This document shows, one piece after another, positions 31,503 to 40,944 of a stretch of DNA of 52,349 bases. The notes under the pieces were generated by a model that saw only the letters and a list, made by a program, of their open reading frames with translations, was not told where the DNA came from and did no database searches. The DNA comes from Paenibacillus agaridevorans. GTDB lineage: Bacteria > Bacillota > Bacilli > Paenibacillales > Paenibacillaceae. The position numbers and the translations under genes were made by a program. The stretch is taken from NCBI RefSeq assembly GCF_003112455.1, contig NZ_BDQX01000036.1:299261-351609 (forward strand), written 5' to 3'. Numbering within the stretch: the first letter of the stretch is position 1; the number at the start of each line of letters is the position of its first letter.

Positions 31503-31796
31503 TCAGGCCAGGCCATGGGACGCTTCGCGCAGCCAATCGCGCAGGCGGTCCGCCTCCTGGTCGCTGCAGTGCCTGCGCTGGATGAGCGCCATGGCCGCTT
31601 CGGCGAAGTATAAAAAGTTTTTCATGAGACGTGGCTGCGACAGATCCATGAATGCGGGATCTTCGTCAGCCACCTTTTTTTTAATGTAACCTAGCATCCA
31701 TACAACATCGTCGCGGCAGAGCGGGTGTTCCGGGCTCAGGATGGTACGGATTCGCAGCTCCGTCGGGTGTATGGGACGGGTGGGACTGTTCATCAT
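31503..31796 (-). CDS. Small helical protein, unknown function
   Basis: The 97-residue protein is convergent with gnd and separated from it by 12 bp. It reads DDVVWMLGYIKKKVADEDPA, then FLYFAEAAMALIQRRHCSDQ and ends SHGLA, which is mostly helical. The ATG at 31796 has GAGGAG 7 nt upstream. No family recognised. Confidence 0.6.
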   Translation of the reverse strand: MMNSPTRPIHPTELRIRTILSPEHPLCRDDVVWMLGYIKKKVADEDPAFMDLSQPRLMKNFLYFAEAAMALIQRRHCSDQEADRLRDWLREASHGLA

Positions 31797-31937
31797 GGGA
31801 TCACTCCTCGGCATAAAGTTTGCATCATTAACATACATACGGCTAATCCAACTTTTTTATACACCGAATCTGCAAAAAAATGATATGATATGGAAGAATT
31901 GCTTTCGAGAGAAACACGGCAAAGGATGATTGCTCAG

Positions 31938-32492
31938 ATGGAAGTGAACAAGCTCGTGCTGGTCGGATTTATGGGAACGGGCAAGTCCAGCGTCAGCCGC
32001 GAGCTGTCGGCGAGACTCGGCTGGGCGAGGCTCGACAGTGACGAGGAGATTGTAAAACGCGCAGGAAAAAGCATATCGGATATATTCGCCACCGATGGAG
32101 AAGGCCGGTTCCGGGATCTGGAATCGGAAGCCATTGCCGATCTGCTTAACAAGGAACAACCGGGAATTATCGCGACAGGCGGCGGAGCCGTGCTGCGCGA
32201 ATCCAATAGAAGCATCATGCTGGAGAAGAGCCTCGTCGTTGCTTTAATGGCGGATGCCGAGAGCATTATCGCCCGCGTCTCGAAGGACGAGGAGCGTCCC
32301 CTCCTGCAAGGCGATGCCCGCGAGCGGGTATACAAGCTGCTGGAACAACGCCGCGGCGCTTACGACTTCGCCCATCTTGCCATTGATACAACGGGCCTGT
32401 CCGTTCAGGATGTGGCGGAGAGAATTATTGCATGCAAGAACGAGTGGAACGCCCCTGGTCCTTCAAGCGGCTCTGGCGATGCAACCGAATAA
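31938..32492 (+). CDS. aroK: Shikimate kinase
   Basis: The 184-residue kinase phosphorylates shikimate at the 3-OH in aromatic amino-acid synthesis. Motifs are P-loop GFMGTGKSS, shikimate-binding LDSDEEIVKRAG, GRFRDLESEA, the GGGAV motif (ATGGGAVLR) and lid region ERPLLQGDARER. The ATG at 31938 gives the usual short N-terminus before the P-loop strand (EVNKLVLVGFMG). ATGs at 31926 and 31890 are possible but have poor Shine-Dalgarno spacing. It is followed by aroA after 25 bp, so an aromatic-pathway operon is likely. Confidence 0.93.
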   Translation: MEVNKLVLVGFMGTGKSSVSRELSARLGWARLDSDEEIVKRAGKSISDIFATDGEGRFRDLESEAIADLLNKEQPGIIATGGGAVLRESNRSIMLEKSLVVALMADAESIIARVSKDEERPLLQGDARERVYKLLEQRRGAYDFAHLAIDTTGLSVQDVAERIIACKNEWNAPGPSSGSGDATE

Positions 32493-32517
32493 TGGAATGG
32501 CAAAGGAGACTTAACCG

Positions 32518-33810
32518 ATGGATGTTATCGTAACACCGACTCCCCGTCTAGCGGGAGAAATTCAAGCGCTTTCCTCCAAAAACTATACGACTCGCTACCT
32601 GCTGGTCGCTGCTCTTGCAGAAGGCACAAGCACGATCTACTATCCGGCTCACAGCGAAGACAGCGACGCCATGCGCCGCTGCATCCGCGATCTTGGCGCG
32701 ATCGTCGAAGAAGACGACGAGAAAATTGTGATTACGGGCTTCGGCCGCAATCCCAAGCCTGTGGAACAACTGGATGTGGGCAATGCCGGCGCCGTCCTGC
32801 GTTTCTTGATGGCGATTGCTTCGTTATGCCCGGATGTCACGTTCATAAACCGTTACCCCGATTCGCTGGGCAAACGTCCGCATGACGACCTTATCGAGTC
32901 ATTGACGGCGATGGGCGTAAAGATCGAGCACCGCGAGGGCAAGCTGCCGATCCGCATTCAAGGCGGACAACCGAAAGGCGGCCATATTCAAGTATCAGGC
33001 AACATCAGCTCCCAATTCCTCAGCGCGCTGTTGTTCCTCACTCCACTGCTGGAAGAGGACAGCGAGATTGAAGTGCTGCACGACCTGAAGTCCAAGGTCG
33101 TCGTAGGACAGACCTTGGAGGTGCTGGAGCAGGCGGGCATCGTCATTCATGCCGATGAGGATTACATGCGCTTCCGCGTTCCCGGGGGACAGAAGTATGC
33201 GGCCAAGACGTATTCCGTGCAAGGCGATTATCCGGGTTCCGCAGCCATTTTGGCGGCAGCAGCCGTTACGGAATCGGACATCGTCGTTCATCGTCTCGTG
33301 GAAAACAGCAAACAAGGCGAACGCGCCGTTGTCGACGTGCTGCGTATGATGGAAGCGCCGCTGACTCACGAGAACGATATCGTCCGAGTAAAGGGGAACG
33401 GCAAGCTGAAAGCCGTGGAATTCGACGGAGACCACGCGACGGATGCCGTGCTGGCAATGGTTGCGGCGGCGGTATTTGCCGAGGGCACTTCCCGGTTCTA
33501 CAACGTCGAGAATTTGCGCTACAAAGAATGCGACCGCATTACGGATTACCTGAACGAGCTTCGCAAGGCCGGAGCCAACGTGGAAGAACGCCAAGCGGAA
33601 ATTATTGTGCATGGCAGACCGGAAGGCGTGGAAGGCGGCGTAGAGATCAACGCGCATTACGACCATCGCGTCATCATGGCGCTGACTATCGTGGGCTTGC
33701 GTTCCAATTCCCCGATTCGCATCCGCGACGCGCATCATGTGGCGAAGTCGTATCCGATTTATTTTGACCACCTGAAGGCGCTTGGCGCGAACGTGGAATG
33801 GGTACAGTAG
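32518..33810 (+). CDS. aroA: 3-phosphoshikimate 1-carboxyvinyltransferase (EPSP synthase)
   Basis: The 430-residue enzyme joins shikimate-3-phosphate and PEP, the step after aroK. Motifs are the N-terminal SSKNYTTRYLLVAAL (S3P-binding), LDVGNAGAVLRFLMAI (PEP-binding region; the usual GNAGTTMR-like motif is GNAGAVLR here), GNISSQFLSALLF and C-terminal RYKECDRI. The loop GNAGAV differs from the commonest GNAGTA/GNAGTT, which affects PEP/inhibitor contacts in this family. AAAGGAG lies before the ATG. Confidence 0.95.
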   Translation: MDVIVTPTPRLAGEIQALSSKNYTTRYLLVAALAEGTSTIYYPAHSEDSDAMRRCIRDLGAIVEEDDEKIVITGFGRNPKPVEQLDVGNAGAVLRFLMAIASLCPDVTFINRYPDSLGKRPHDDLIESLTAMGVKIEHREGKLPIRIQGGQPKGGHIQVSGNISSQFLSALLFLTPLLEEDSEIEVLHDLKSKVVVGQTLEVLEQAGIVIHADEDYMRFRVPGGQKYAAKTYSVQGDYPGSAAILAAAAVTESDIVVHRLVENSKQGERAVVDVLRMMEAPLTHENDIVRVKGNGKLKAVEFDGDHATDAVLAMVAAAVFAEGTSRFYNVENLRYKECDRITDYLNELRKAGANVEERQAEIIVHGRPEGVEGGVEINAHYDHRVIMALTIVGLRSNSPIRIRDAHHVAKSYPIYFDHLKALGANVEWVQ

Positions 33811-33874
33811 ATTGTAGGCGCAGCTGTCAGCATGCCGGCTGCCGCATTTAATCCAAGACGGAGGTGCACGATTC

Positions 33875-34312
33875 ATGACATTCAGCAATCCAACCAGAGA
33901 ACGGTTGAAGGAGATCTTGCAGGCAAGCCAGAACATCGCGGTAGTCGGCTTGTCGGACAAGCAGGACCGCGTCTCGTACATGGTATCCGAGGCGATGCAG
34001 GCAAAGGGATATACGATCATTCCCGTCAATCCGGCGGCAAAAGGTCCTATTCTTGGGCAAACGACCTATGCGGCCCTCAAGGATATCCCTGTTCCGGTCG
34101 ATATCGTGAACGTATTCCGCCGCAGCGAGCATACGCCGGAGGTGGCGGAGGAAGCGGTGGCGATCGGAGCGAAGACGTTGTGGCTCCAGCTCGGCATCGC
34201 GAGTGATGAAGCTGCTGCTATCGCGGAAGCGGGAGGGCTGGAGGTTGTCATGGACCGCTGCATCAAAGTGGAGGATTCCATTTTGCTTCCGCAAGGCAAG
34301 TCAGGACAATGA
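33875..34312 (+). CDS. CoA-binding (CoA_binding_2) protein
   Basis: The 145-residue protein has a Rossmann-like CoA-binding fold: NIAVVGLSDKQDRVSYMVSE, YTIIPVNPAAKGPILGQTTY, VDIVNVFRRSEHTPEVAEEA, WLQLGIASDEAA and VVMDRCIKVE. This is the YccU/SucD-N-like family, with no known reaction. GGAGGTG precedes the ATG. It is 64 bp after aroA, probably in the same operon, and followed by a terminator. Confidence 0.88.
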   Translation: MTFSNPTRERLKEILQASQNIAVVGLSDKQDRVSYMVSEAMQAKGYTIIPVNPAAKGPILGQTTYAALKDIPVPVDIVNVFRRSEHTPEVAEEAVAIGAKTLWLQLGIASDEAAAIAEAGGLEVVMDRCIKVEDSILLPQGKSGQ

Positions 34313-34333
34313 AGCAATTTTAGAACATACGGA

Positions 34334-34360
34334 AGCGGGCCGACTCGGCCCGCTTTTTTT
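34334..34360 (+). terminator. Terminator of the aroK-aroA operon
   Basis: AGCGGGCC-GACTC-GGCCCGCT is an 8-bp GC-rich stem followed by six further T residues. Confidence 0.9.
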
Positions 34361-34378
34361 CGTTCAATTAATGCGGCT

Positions 34379-34417
34379 AGCGTTGGCTTTGACAAATAGT
34401 TAGCCAGCGCTTAACAT
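34379..34417 (+). promoter_or_regulatory. PTS operon promoter with operator-like inverted repeat
   Basis: TTGACA (34389-34394), 17 bp and TAACAT (34412-34417) form a sigma-A promoter. A 10-bp inverted repeat with one mismatch brackets the -35: AGCGTTGGCT (34379-34388) and AGCCAGCGCT (34402-34411). A repressor bound there would block RNA polymerase. No RAT-type antiterminator hairpin is visible before the gene. Confidence 0.6.
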
Positions 34418-34500
34418 CAAATAAGACATACTTACCGATTTTCAGTACATGAGGGTATCTCATAAACGAAGCAACCGGCCAACAGGAGGTTAAGGACGAA

Positions 34501-36387
34501 ATGAAGTTTATAGGGAGCTTGCAGCAATTAGGCAGAGCGTTTATGCTGCCCATGATTGTGCTTCCTGCCGCAGCAGTGTTTCTTAGCTTGAGCCAATTGC
34601 CCTGGGACTGGATCGGTTTGCCCGGCATGGCGGAGCATCTGCGCGCGGCTAGCGATATTATTTTTGTGTACCTGCCCTTTATATTCGCTTTGGGCATCTC
34701 GTTGGGATTGACCGGAAACGCCTTGTCGGCTGGAATCGCTTCGCTCGTCGGTATGGCCATCTATGTGGGCATAACAGCAGAAGCAAGCGCCGAAATTGAG
34801 CCTACCGTGCTGATTGGCGCCATGATCGGCATCGTCTCCGGCGTGAGCTATGAGCGCTTTAAGGATCTGCGATTGCCCGAATACATTCAGTTTTTTGGCG
34901 GTCCGAGATTCGTGCCGATATTTGTAAGCGTGCTCTCGCTGCTCTTTTCGATCGGGATTTTAAATCTTGCTCCGACCCTTCAGCATTTGATGGTGGAGCT
35001 CGGCGACGTCGTCGCTTCGGGCGGAGGTTTCGGCATATTTCTGTACGGCTTCATTCACCGTATTCTTGTCGTATTCGGCCTGCATCACCTCGTCAGCCAC
35101 GTATTTTGGTTCCAAATCGGGGGCTACGAGACGGAAGGAGGAACGATGGTATACGGCGATCTGCCGCGTTTCTTTGCCGGCGATCCCGAGGCAGGCGTTT
35201 TCATGGCCGGCTTGTATCCCACGATGATGTTCGCACTGCCGGCTATCGCTTTTGCTATCATTCACGAAGCAAGGGAAGATCTGAAGCCAAAGATTCGCAA
35301 GACTTTCCTGTATGCGGCTCTCGCCTCGTTCCTGACCGGTGTGACGGAGCCTGTGGAATTTGCGTTCCTGTTCGTCGCTCCGTATCTGTACGTTGTACAC
35401 GCTATATTGTCCGGCGGTATTATGTGGGTGACATACGAGCTTGGCATCAGACACGGCTTCTCTTTCTCCGCGGGGGCCATCGACTTTTTAATTAACAAAC
35501 ATTTGGCGACGAGGGGATGGCTCATACTTCCCATCGGCATTGTTGTGTTCGCGGTATATTATCTGCTTTTCCGCTGGGCGATTACCAGATTCCAGATTCC
35601 TACTCCAGGCCGCGAAGAGGGCTCGCAGCTCGACGAATGGGCAGGTGACATTCCTTATCGCGCTCCGCTTATTTTGCAAGCGATCGGCGGCAAGCAGAAT
35701 ATCGTGCAGATGGAATCCTGCATAACAAGGCTGCGACTGAAAGTGTCGAACGATAAAATCATTGACGTCAACGCGCTGCGCAATCTTGGCGCTGCAGGCG
35801 TTATCCGGCTTGGCGGAGGTCATGTTCAGGTCGTGTTCGGCACGTTTTCGGAGCTGATCCGCGAGGAGATGCTTAAAGCCATAACCCGCGATCAAGCCCA
35901 AGTGTTATTCCACTCGCCCGTTCAAGGCCGCATGATTTCGCTTGATGAAGTACCCGACCCTATCTTCGCTGGCAAGCTCGTCGGCAACGGCGTTGCCTTT
36001 TTGCCGGACAAGGGGGAACTGGTGTCTCCCGTAAAGGGAGAAGTCATCCATATCTACCCCACAATGCATGCGATCGGCATTCGTACGCCGGAAGGTTTGG
36101 AAGTGCTGCTGCATATCGGCATCGACACTTCCAAGCTGTCAGGCAAGTCTTATTTCGAAGCGGTCGTGAAGGAAGGAGACTCCGTGCTGCCTGGCGCGCT
36201 GCTGATCAAGTTCAACCTGCAAAGGGTGCGTAAGGAGAGCAAGTCCTTGGCTACACCAATGGTCATTACCAACTCCGATATTGTCCATTCCTGGCGTTAC
36301 GCACCGTTTAAGGCGGTGAAGAAGGGACAGTCTTCGGTTATGTCAGTCGTACTTAAAGAGAGCAATGGTGGAGGGGAACGAACATGA
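34501..36387 (+). CDS. PTS glucose/N-acetylglucosamine-family permease, EIICBA
   Basis: The 628-residue fused permease imports and phosphorylates a sugar. EIIC (about 1-365) has the family's start MKFIGSLQQLGRAFMLPMIV and the conserved GVTEPVEFAFLFVAP. EIIB (about 390-465) has the phospho-Cys in QMESCITRLRL. EIIA (about 475-620) has the phospho-His in LLHIGIDTSKLSG. The C-B-A order and length fit GlcNAc- or glucose-type permeases, but the sugar cannot be fixed by eye. AGGAGG precedes the ATG. Its TGA overlaps the Enzyme I start (ATGA), so it is translationally coupled. Confidence 0.93.
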   Translation: MKFIGSLQQLGRAFMLPMIVLPAAAVFLSLSQLPWDWIGLPGMAEHLRAASDIIFVYLPFIFALGISLGLTGNALSAGIASLVGMAIYVGITAEASAEIEPTVLIGAMIGIVSGVSYERFKDLRLPEYIQFFGGPRFVPIFVSVLSLLFSIGILNLAPTLQHLMVELGDVVASGGGFGIFLYGFIHRILVVFGLHHLVSHVFWFQIGGYETEGGTMVYGDLPRFFAGDPEAGVFMAGLYPTMMFALPAIAFAIIHEAREDLKPKIRKTFLYAALASFLTGVTEPVEFAFLFVAPYLYVVHAILSGGIMWVTYELGIRHGFSFSAGAIDFLINKHLATRGWLILPIGIVVFAVYYLLFRWAITRFQIPTPGREEGSQLDEWAGDIPYRAPLILQAIGGKQNIVQMESCITRLRLKVSNDKIIDVNALRNLGAAGVIRLGGGHVQVVFGTFSELIREEMLKAITRDQAQVLFHSPVQGRMISLDEVPDPIFAGKLVGNGVAFLPDKGELVSPVKGEVIHIYPTMHAIGIRTPEGLEVLLHIGIDTSKLSGKSYFEAVVKEGDSVLPGALLIKFNLQRVRKESKSLATPMVITNSDIVHSWRYAPFKAVKKGQSSVMSVVLKESNGGGERT

Positions 36388-38126
36388 TTCAAGGGATTGG
36401 CGCTTCAATGGGCATCGCAATCGGCAAGTCTTTCGTACTCCCCAACTGGGAGTGGGAGGTACCGGACAACAAGGTCGATGTCGCGGATTTCGCCAGAGAA
36501 TTCGAGCGGGTGTACGAGGGGATTCGGACTTCCAAGTTCGAGATTCAACAGATTAAGGACGAACTGAGGGAAGTCGTCGGCTCGGATGAAAGTCAAATCT
36601 TCGACGCGCATCTCGCCATTCTCGACGATCCCGTATTCATGAATGAAATTCAAGGCATCATCCAACGCCAATACAAGGCGGCCGAAGTAGCAGTCAAGGA
36701 GGCCATCGATCACTTCGTAACCATGTTCGATCTGCTCGACGACGACTATATGAAGGAGCGGGCACTCGATATCAAGGATGTAGGCAACCGGCTGCTCAAG
36801 CATCTGCTTGGCGTACCCGAAGTAACGCTGCCTTCGGATACCCAGCCGTTTATCCTTATTGCCAAGGAGCTGTCGCCGTCGCAGCTGGCCCACATTAATC
36901 CGGATCATGTGCTGGGCATTGTCACATTGGCAGGCAGCATAACTTCTCATTCCTCCATTATGGCGAGAGCGCTTGGCGTACCGCTTGTAGTAGGGGTGGA
37001 AGCCAGTTTGACAGAGCCGATCGTAACGGGGCAGACCCTCATTATCGATGGCAGCGACGGAACCGTCTATATTGATCCAAAGGAAGATATTATCAGTCTG
37101 TACAACGAGTTGCACGATCGCCAGACGGAGGCCAAGCGGAAGCTGCAGCACTTTGCGGAATGCAACGCGGAGACGCCTGATGGCAAGTTTTTGCGGTTAG
37201 AGGCGAATATCAGCTCGCTTAAGGAGCTGGAGATTGCGCTTGCGGGAGGAGCGACGGGCGTAGGTTTGTTCCGTACCGAGTTTCTCTACATGGACCGAAG
37301 CCGCTTCCCTAAAGAAGAGGAGCAATATGAGGTATACCGTAGCGTAGCGGAACGGCTCGGCGGTGAACCGCTTGTCATTCGAACGCTGGATATCGGCGGA
37401 GACAAACAATTGGATTACTTCGAGATTCCGGAGGAAGACAATCCTTTCCTGGGTTATCGGGCAATCCGGATCTCACTGGATCGCAAGGATTTGTTCAAGA
37501 CGCAGCTTCGGGCGATTCTGCGGGCCAGCATCCATGGTGCCGTCAAAGTGATGTATCCGCTCGTGACCTCTGTGGATGAAATCCGTGCGGCTAACGTCGT
37601 GCTTGCCGAAGCGATGAGAGAACTGGATGCGGAGGGCATTCCATACGACCGCAATATCCCAATCGGCGTCATGATCGAGGTGCCGGCAGCTGTTATCATT
37701 GCCGACTTGCTCGCGCAAGAGGTGGATTTCTTTAGCATCGGTACAAACGATCTGCTTCAATTCACGCTGGCGGTCGATCGAATGAACGAAGAAATATCGC
37801 ATCTTTATGATCCGTTCCACCCGGCTCTGCTGCGAATGATTAAAACGACGGTGGAGGCGGCCAAGGAACGGGGCATCAAGGTAGGCGTATGCGGAGAGCT
37901 TGCCGGAGATATGAGGGCGCTCCCGATCTGGCTCAGCCTGGATGTCGACGGGCTCAGCATGTCGGCGCATTCTATCTTGCCCATCAAGGAACGCTTGCTC
38001 TCGACAAGGCAGGATGAATGCAGGGAAGTGTGGAGGAACCTCCAGCAATGCCGGACGAGTTCGGAAATTATCGGCAAGCTGGAGGCGTTTATGGAGCTCA
38101 AGGACGAGCAGACGGCGAACGGTTAA
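36384..38126 (+). CDS. ptsI: PTS Enzyme I (PEP-protein phosphotransferase)
   Basis: The 580-residue protein passes phosphate from PEP to HPr. The N-terminal domain has the phospho-His in GSITSHSSIMARALGVPLVV. The C-terminal PEP-binding domain has GVGLFRTEFLYMDR, RTLDIGGDKQLDYF, SIGTNDLLQFTLAVDR and VGVCGELAGD with the catalytic Cys. Length is typical. It overlaps the EIICBA gene by 4 bp and the convergent PfpI gene by 4 bp. ptsH is not present, although ptsHI is the usual pair, so HPr must be encoded elsewhere. Confidence 0.95.
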   Translation: MIQGIGASMGIAIGKSFVLPNWEWEVPDNKVDVADFAREFERVYEGIRTSKFEIQQIKDELREVVGSDESQIFDAHLAILDDPVFMNEIQGIIQRQYKAAEVAVKEAIDHFVTMFDLLDDDYMKERALDIKDVGNRLLKHLLGVPEVTLPSDTQPFILIAKELSPSQLAHINPDHVLGIVTLAGSITSHSSIMARALGVPLVVGVEASLTEPIVTGQTLIIDGSDGTVYIDPKEDIISLYNELHDRQTEAKRKLQHFAECNAETPDGKFLRLEANISSLKELEIALAGGATGVGLFRTEFLYMDRSRFPKEEEQYEVYRSVAERLGGEPLVIRTLDIGGDKQLDYFEIPEEDNPFLGYRAIRISLDRKDLFKTQLRAILRASIHGAVKVMYPLVTSVDEIRAANVVLAEAMRELDAEGIPYDRNIPIGVMIEVPAAVIIADLLAQEVDFFSIGTNDLLQFTLAVDRMNEEISHLYDPFHPALLRMIKTTVEAAKERGIKVGVCGELAGDMRALPIWLSLDVDGLSMSAHSILPIKERLLSTRQDECREVWRNLQQCRTSSEIIGKLEAFMELKDEQTANG

Positions 38127-38653
38127 CCCATTCGCTGCTGGAGCGCGTCCACGAACGCTTTGGCGTATGGAGGCAGATCGGGCGGACGGCGCGCGGAGAT
38201 AAGATTGCCGTCGACCACCACAGCTTCGTCAAACCAAGCAGCTCCGGCGTTTTCCAAATCATCGCGGATACCTGGGGTCGAGGTCACTTTGCGGCCTTCC
38301 AGAATTTTCGCAGAGATGAGCACCCATCCCGCATGGCAGATTTGGCCGATCGGCTTGTCCACCGCATTTAGCTCCTGCACGAGGCTTAGCACTTTGGGGT
38401 ACCGCCGGAGCTTGTCCGGCGCCCAGCCGCCCGGCACGAGCAAGCCGGCAATGTCGGCCGCGTTCACTTCGTCAAAAGACAAGTCGGCGACAGCGGGGAC
38501 GCCATATTTGCCAATGTGCTTCTTACCTTTTTCGGGGCCGGCATACAGAACAGTCGCCCCGGCTTCGCGCACGCGGTAGACGGGATACCATAATTCCAAA
38601 TCCTCGAATTCGTCATCGAGCAGACAGATGACCGTTTGATTATTCAACGACAT
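38123..38653 (-). CDS. DJ-1/PfpI family protein
   Basis: The 176-residue protein follows the DJ-1/PfpI pattern: VICLLDDEFEDLELWYPVYR, LLVPGGWAPDKLRRYP and the nucleophile elbow IGQICHAGWVL with reactive Cys followed by His. Family members act as deglycases, chaperones or proteases; the activity here is unknown. GAGAGG lies 6 nt before the ATG. It is tail-to-tail with ptsI, with 4 bp overlap and no room for a terminator. Confidence 0.88.
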   Translation of the reverse strand: MSLNNQTVICLLDDEFEDLELWYPVYRVREAGATVLYAGPEKGKKHIGKYGVPAVADLSFDEVNAADIAGLLVPGGWAPDKLRRYPKVLSLVQELNAVDKPIGQICHAGWVLISAKILEGRKVTSTPGIRDDLENAGAAWFDEAVVVDGNLISARRPPDLPPYAKAFVDALQQRMG

Positions 38654-38727
38654 AATTACCTCTCCCTTCGATGATAGATACCAGTTGACAATAAGTTATT
38701 CATTCCTATTGTATCCAAGGAGCAGAT

Positions 38728-39165
38728 ATGAATCAAACCGTAACAAGCAGCTCTTCGCGGCGCATGCGCCAACTTATCCGATGGCTGCCAGCCGTTGTAT
38801 GGATGGCCGTCATCTTTGCATTATCGTCCAGGACCGGCGATGAGTTGAACACGGTGCTGCCTTTCTTCCAACGATGGTTCCCCTGGATGACGGACTTTAA
38901 TTGGGGACACTTCGTTGCTTATTTCATTCTCGCTGCGACATTCGATTACGCGCTCGGGGTCAAGGCGGAACGTCCTTTGATCAAGGTGTTCATTGTCGTT
39001 CTATGCGGTTTATACGGCGTGACGGACGAGCTCCATCAGTCGTGGGTCGGTGGTCGGATGATGGATGCGGCCGACGTTCGAAACGATTGTATAGGCGCGT
39101 TAGGCTGGACGGTTGTCGTGGCTATTCCTCCTGTAAAGCGCTTATGGAGAAAAGTCGTGAAGTAG
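38728..39165 (+). CDS. VanZ family membrane protein
   Basis: The 145-residue protein has about four membrane segments and the VanZ signature: MAVIFALSSRTG, HFVAYFILAATF and YGVTDELHQSWVGGRMMDAA followed by DCIGALGW. VanZ proteins are linked to teicoplanin resistance in one setting, but most members are of unknown role. CAAGGAGCAG precedes the ATG. It is divergent from the PfpI gene. Confidence 0.88.
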   Translation: MNQTVTSSSSRRMRQLIRWLPAVVWMAVIFALSSRTGDELNTVLPFFQRWFPWMTDFNWGHFVAYFILAATFDYALGVKAERPLIKVFIVVLCGLYGVTDELHQSWVGGRMMDAADVRNDCIGALGWTVVVAIPPVKRLWRKVVK

Positions 39166-39292
39166 TAAAAATTTCATGGGACGATTAAGCAGGACTTTTC
39201 GCAAAAAAGGTCGAATCCTCTATACATTCCCGAGGCTGCACTCAAGCAGTGAGGTAAGCGGCTAAGCCGCATGAATAAGGAGCTGACCCATT

Positions 39293-39706
39293 TTGCGTAA
39301 AACATGCCATTGCGGCGAGATCATGACGATGAAGCTGCGTACGGTGATCTATTCCGGCAAAGTTGAAATCGATAATGTCCCCATCTTCTCCTGTACTGCT
39401 TGCAGCAGAAGCGAAGTCATTCCTGAAGTGAAACCCGATCTAACGGGGCTGATCGCCAAGCTCGGAGCCGAGCCTGACAAACAAACCTTCCTGTTTAACG
39501 AATGCAACGAATGGGCGGATCTGCTCGTCGAAGCCAAAGTGAACAAGAAACCTCCTGAGCCTCAGGACGTGGAAGCCTTGATTCAACATCGAATCAATAA
39601 TCTGCTGGACTTGTACCTGTTGGCCCAATCGCTGGAAGACGAGGATTGGATCACAGACCTGAACAAGCGATTGCAGCAGCTTAGCCGACGCTCGATGCTT
39701 ACATAA
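39293..39706 (+). CDS. YgiT-type zinc finger protein
   Basis: The 137-residue protein has the N-terminal zinc ribbon CHCGEIMTM and SCTACSRSEV (four Cys), as in YgiT/MqsA-like domains, followed by a helical C-terminal half (EALIQHRINNLLDLYLLAQS). AAGGAG lies 10 nt before the TTG. There is no HTH as in the MqsA antitoxin and no toxin gene nearby, so a toxin-antitoxin role is not supported. Confidence 0.75.
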   Translation: MRKTCHCGEIMTMKLRTVIYSGKVEIDNVPIFSCTACSRSEVIPEVKPDLTGLIAKLGAEPDKQTFLFNECNEWADLLVEAKVNKKPPEPQDVEALIQHRINNLLDLYLLAQSLEDEDWITDLNKRLQQLSRRSMLT

Positions 39707-39934
39707 GCTTGAACGTTTCGTCAGAACGGCTGCCGCATGGCTTGTTCTCATCCGAAGTCCATTTGTTGCCGTTTATTCGCTCACATTGCGAAAAGTAATA
39801 TTTTGTCGTATGATTACGTTAATAATCGGCGTGCGATACATATGCGTGAACCTTGCAGTCGGGTCTGCCCGATGGTGTATGTAGGTTGAACCATAGTGAT
39901 GTAATCCAAATCTGAACAAATGGAGAGAGAATCC

Positions 39935-40939
39935 GTGACGGTAACCATTTATGATGTAGCAAGAGAAGCAGGAGTGTCCATGGCTACGGTTTCCAGGGTT
40001 GTCAACAATAACCCTAACGTGAAGCCGGCAACAAGAAAAAAAGTATATGAAGCAATCGAACGTTTGGGCTACCGTCCCAACGCGGTTGCGCGCGGACTGG
40101 CCAGCAAGAAGACGACCACAGTCGGCGTCGTGATTCCCGATATTTCCAATGCGATCTTCGCGGAGGTAGCGCGCGGAATCGAAGATATCGCGAATATGTA
40201 TCATTACAATATTATTTTGTGTAACGCGGACAAGAAGAAGGATAAGGAAATCCGCGTTATCAACACCCTGCTGGAGAAGCAAGTCGACGGCCTGCTGTTC
40301 ATGGGCGGCGCGGTGACGGACGAGCATCTGCAAGCGTTCAAGACGGCGAATGTACCGATCGTTTTGTGCGCCACCAGCGATGATAACAACCAGATCCCTT
40401 CCGTGGATATCGATCACGAGGAGGCGGCATATGATGCCGTTATGAAGCTGATAGGCAAAGGCCATAAACGAATTGCGATGATCAGCGGCACGCTTCAGGA
40501 TCCATCCAACGGATATGCCAGATTCCAAGGCTATAAGCGCGCGCTTGAAACATCGGGTCTGCCATACGATGATACATTAGTTCGTATTGGCAACTACAGA
40601 TACGAATCCGGTGCAGAAGCGATGAAATATTTCATCGATCTGAGCGAGCGTCCGACAGCTATATTCTCGGCCACGGACGAGATGGCTATCGGTGCGATTC
40701 ATTGCATCCAGGATGCCGGCCTGCAAGTGCCAGGCGATATTTCCGTCATCAGCGTTGACAACAGCCGAATGGCATCCATGGTTCGCCCGCAGCTTACTGC
40801 GGTAGCACAGCCTATGTATGATATCGGCGCCGTGTCGATGCGCTTGTTGACCAAATTAATGAAAAAAGAAAACGTAGAGCATGCCAGGGTCGTTTTGCCG
40901 CATGAAATCATCGTTCGGCAATCGGTCGGAGCCATTTAA
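39935..40939 (+). CDS. ccpA: Catabolite control protein A (LacI family)
   Basis: The 334-residue global regulator binds cre sites with HPr-Ser46-P or Crh-P. The N-terminal [23 protein letters not shown] and hinge [20 protein letters not shown] are nearly those of Bacillus CcpA, as are the corepressor-side [17 protein letters not shown] and C-terminal [20 protein letters not shown]. The GTG at 39935 is chosen because GGAGAGAG lies 5 nt upstream. An ATG at 39920 overlaps that Shine-Dalgarno. It sits 5 bp before mtnN and close to acuA/acuC/acsA, classic CcpA targets. Confidence 0.95.
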   Translation: MTVTIYDVAREAGVSMATVSRVVNNNPNVKPATRKKVYEAIERLGYRPNAVARGLASKKTTTVGVVIPDISNAIFAEVARGIEDIANMYHYNIILCNADKKKDKEIRVINTLLEKQVDGLLFMGGAVTDEHLQAFKTANVPIVLCATSDDNNQIPSVDIDHEEAAYDAVMKLIGKGHKRIAMISGTLQDPSNGYARFQGYKRALETSGLPYDDTLVRIGNYRYESGAEAMKYFIDLSERPTAIFSATDEMAIGAIHCIQDAGLQVPGDISVISVDNSRMASMVRPQLTAVAQPMYDIGAVSMRLLTKLMKKENVEHARVVLPHEIIVRQSVGAI

Positions 40940-40944
40940 ATAGA

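Noticed and set aside
32518..33810. EPSP synthase divergence as sign of horizontal transfer
   Set aside because: Composition matches its neighbours and operon context with aroK is ordinary.
39293..39706. MqsA-type antitoxin of a toxin-antitoxin pair
   Set aside because: A YgiT-like zinc ribbon is present but no HTH domain and no toxin gene adjacent.
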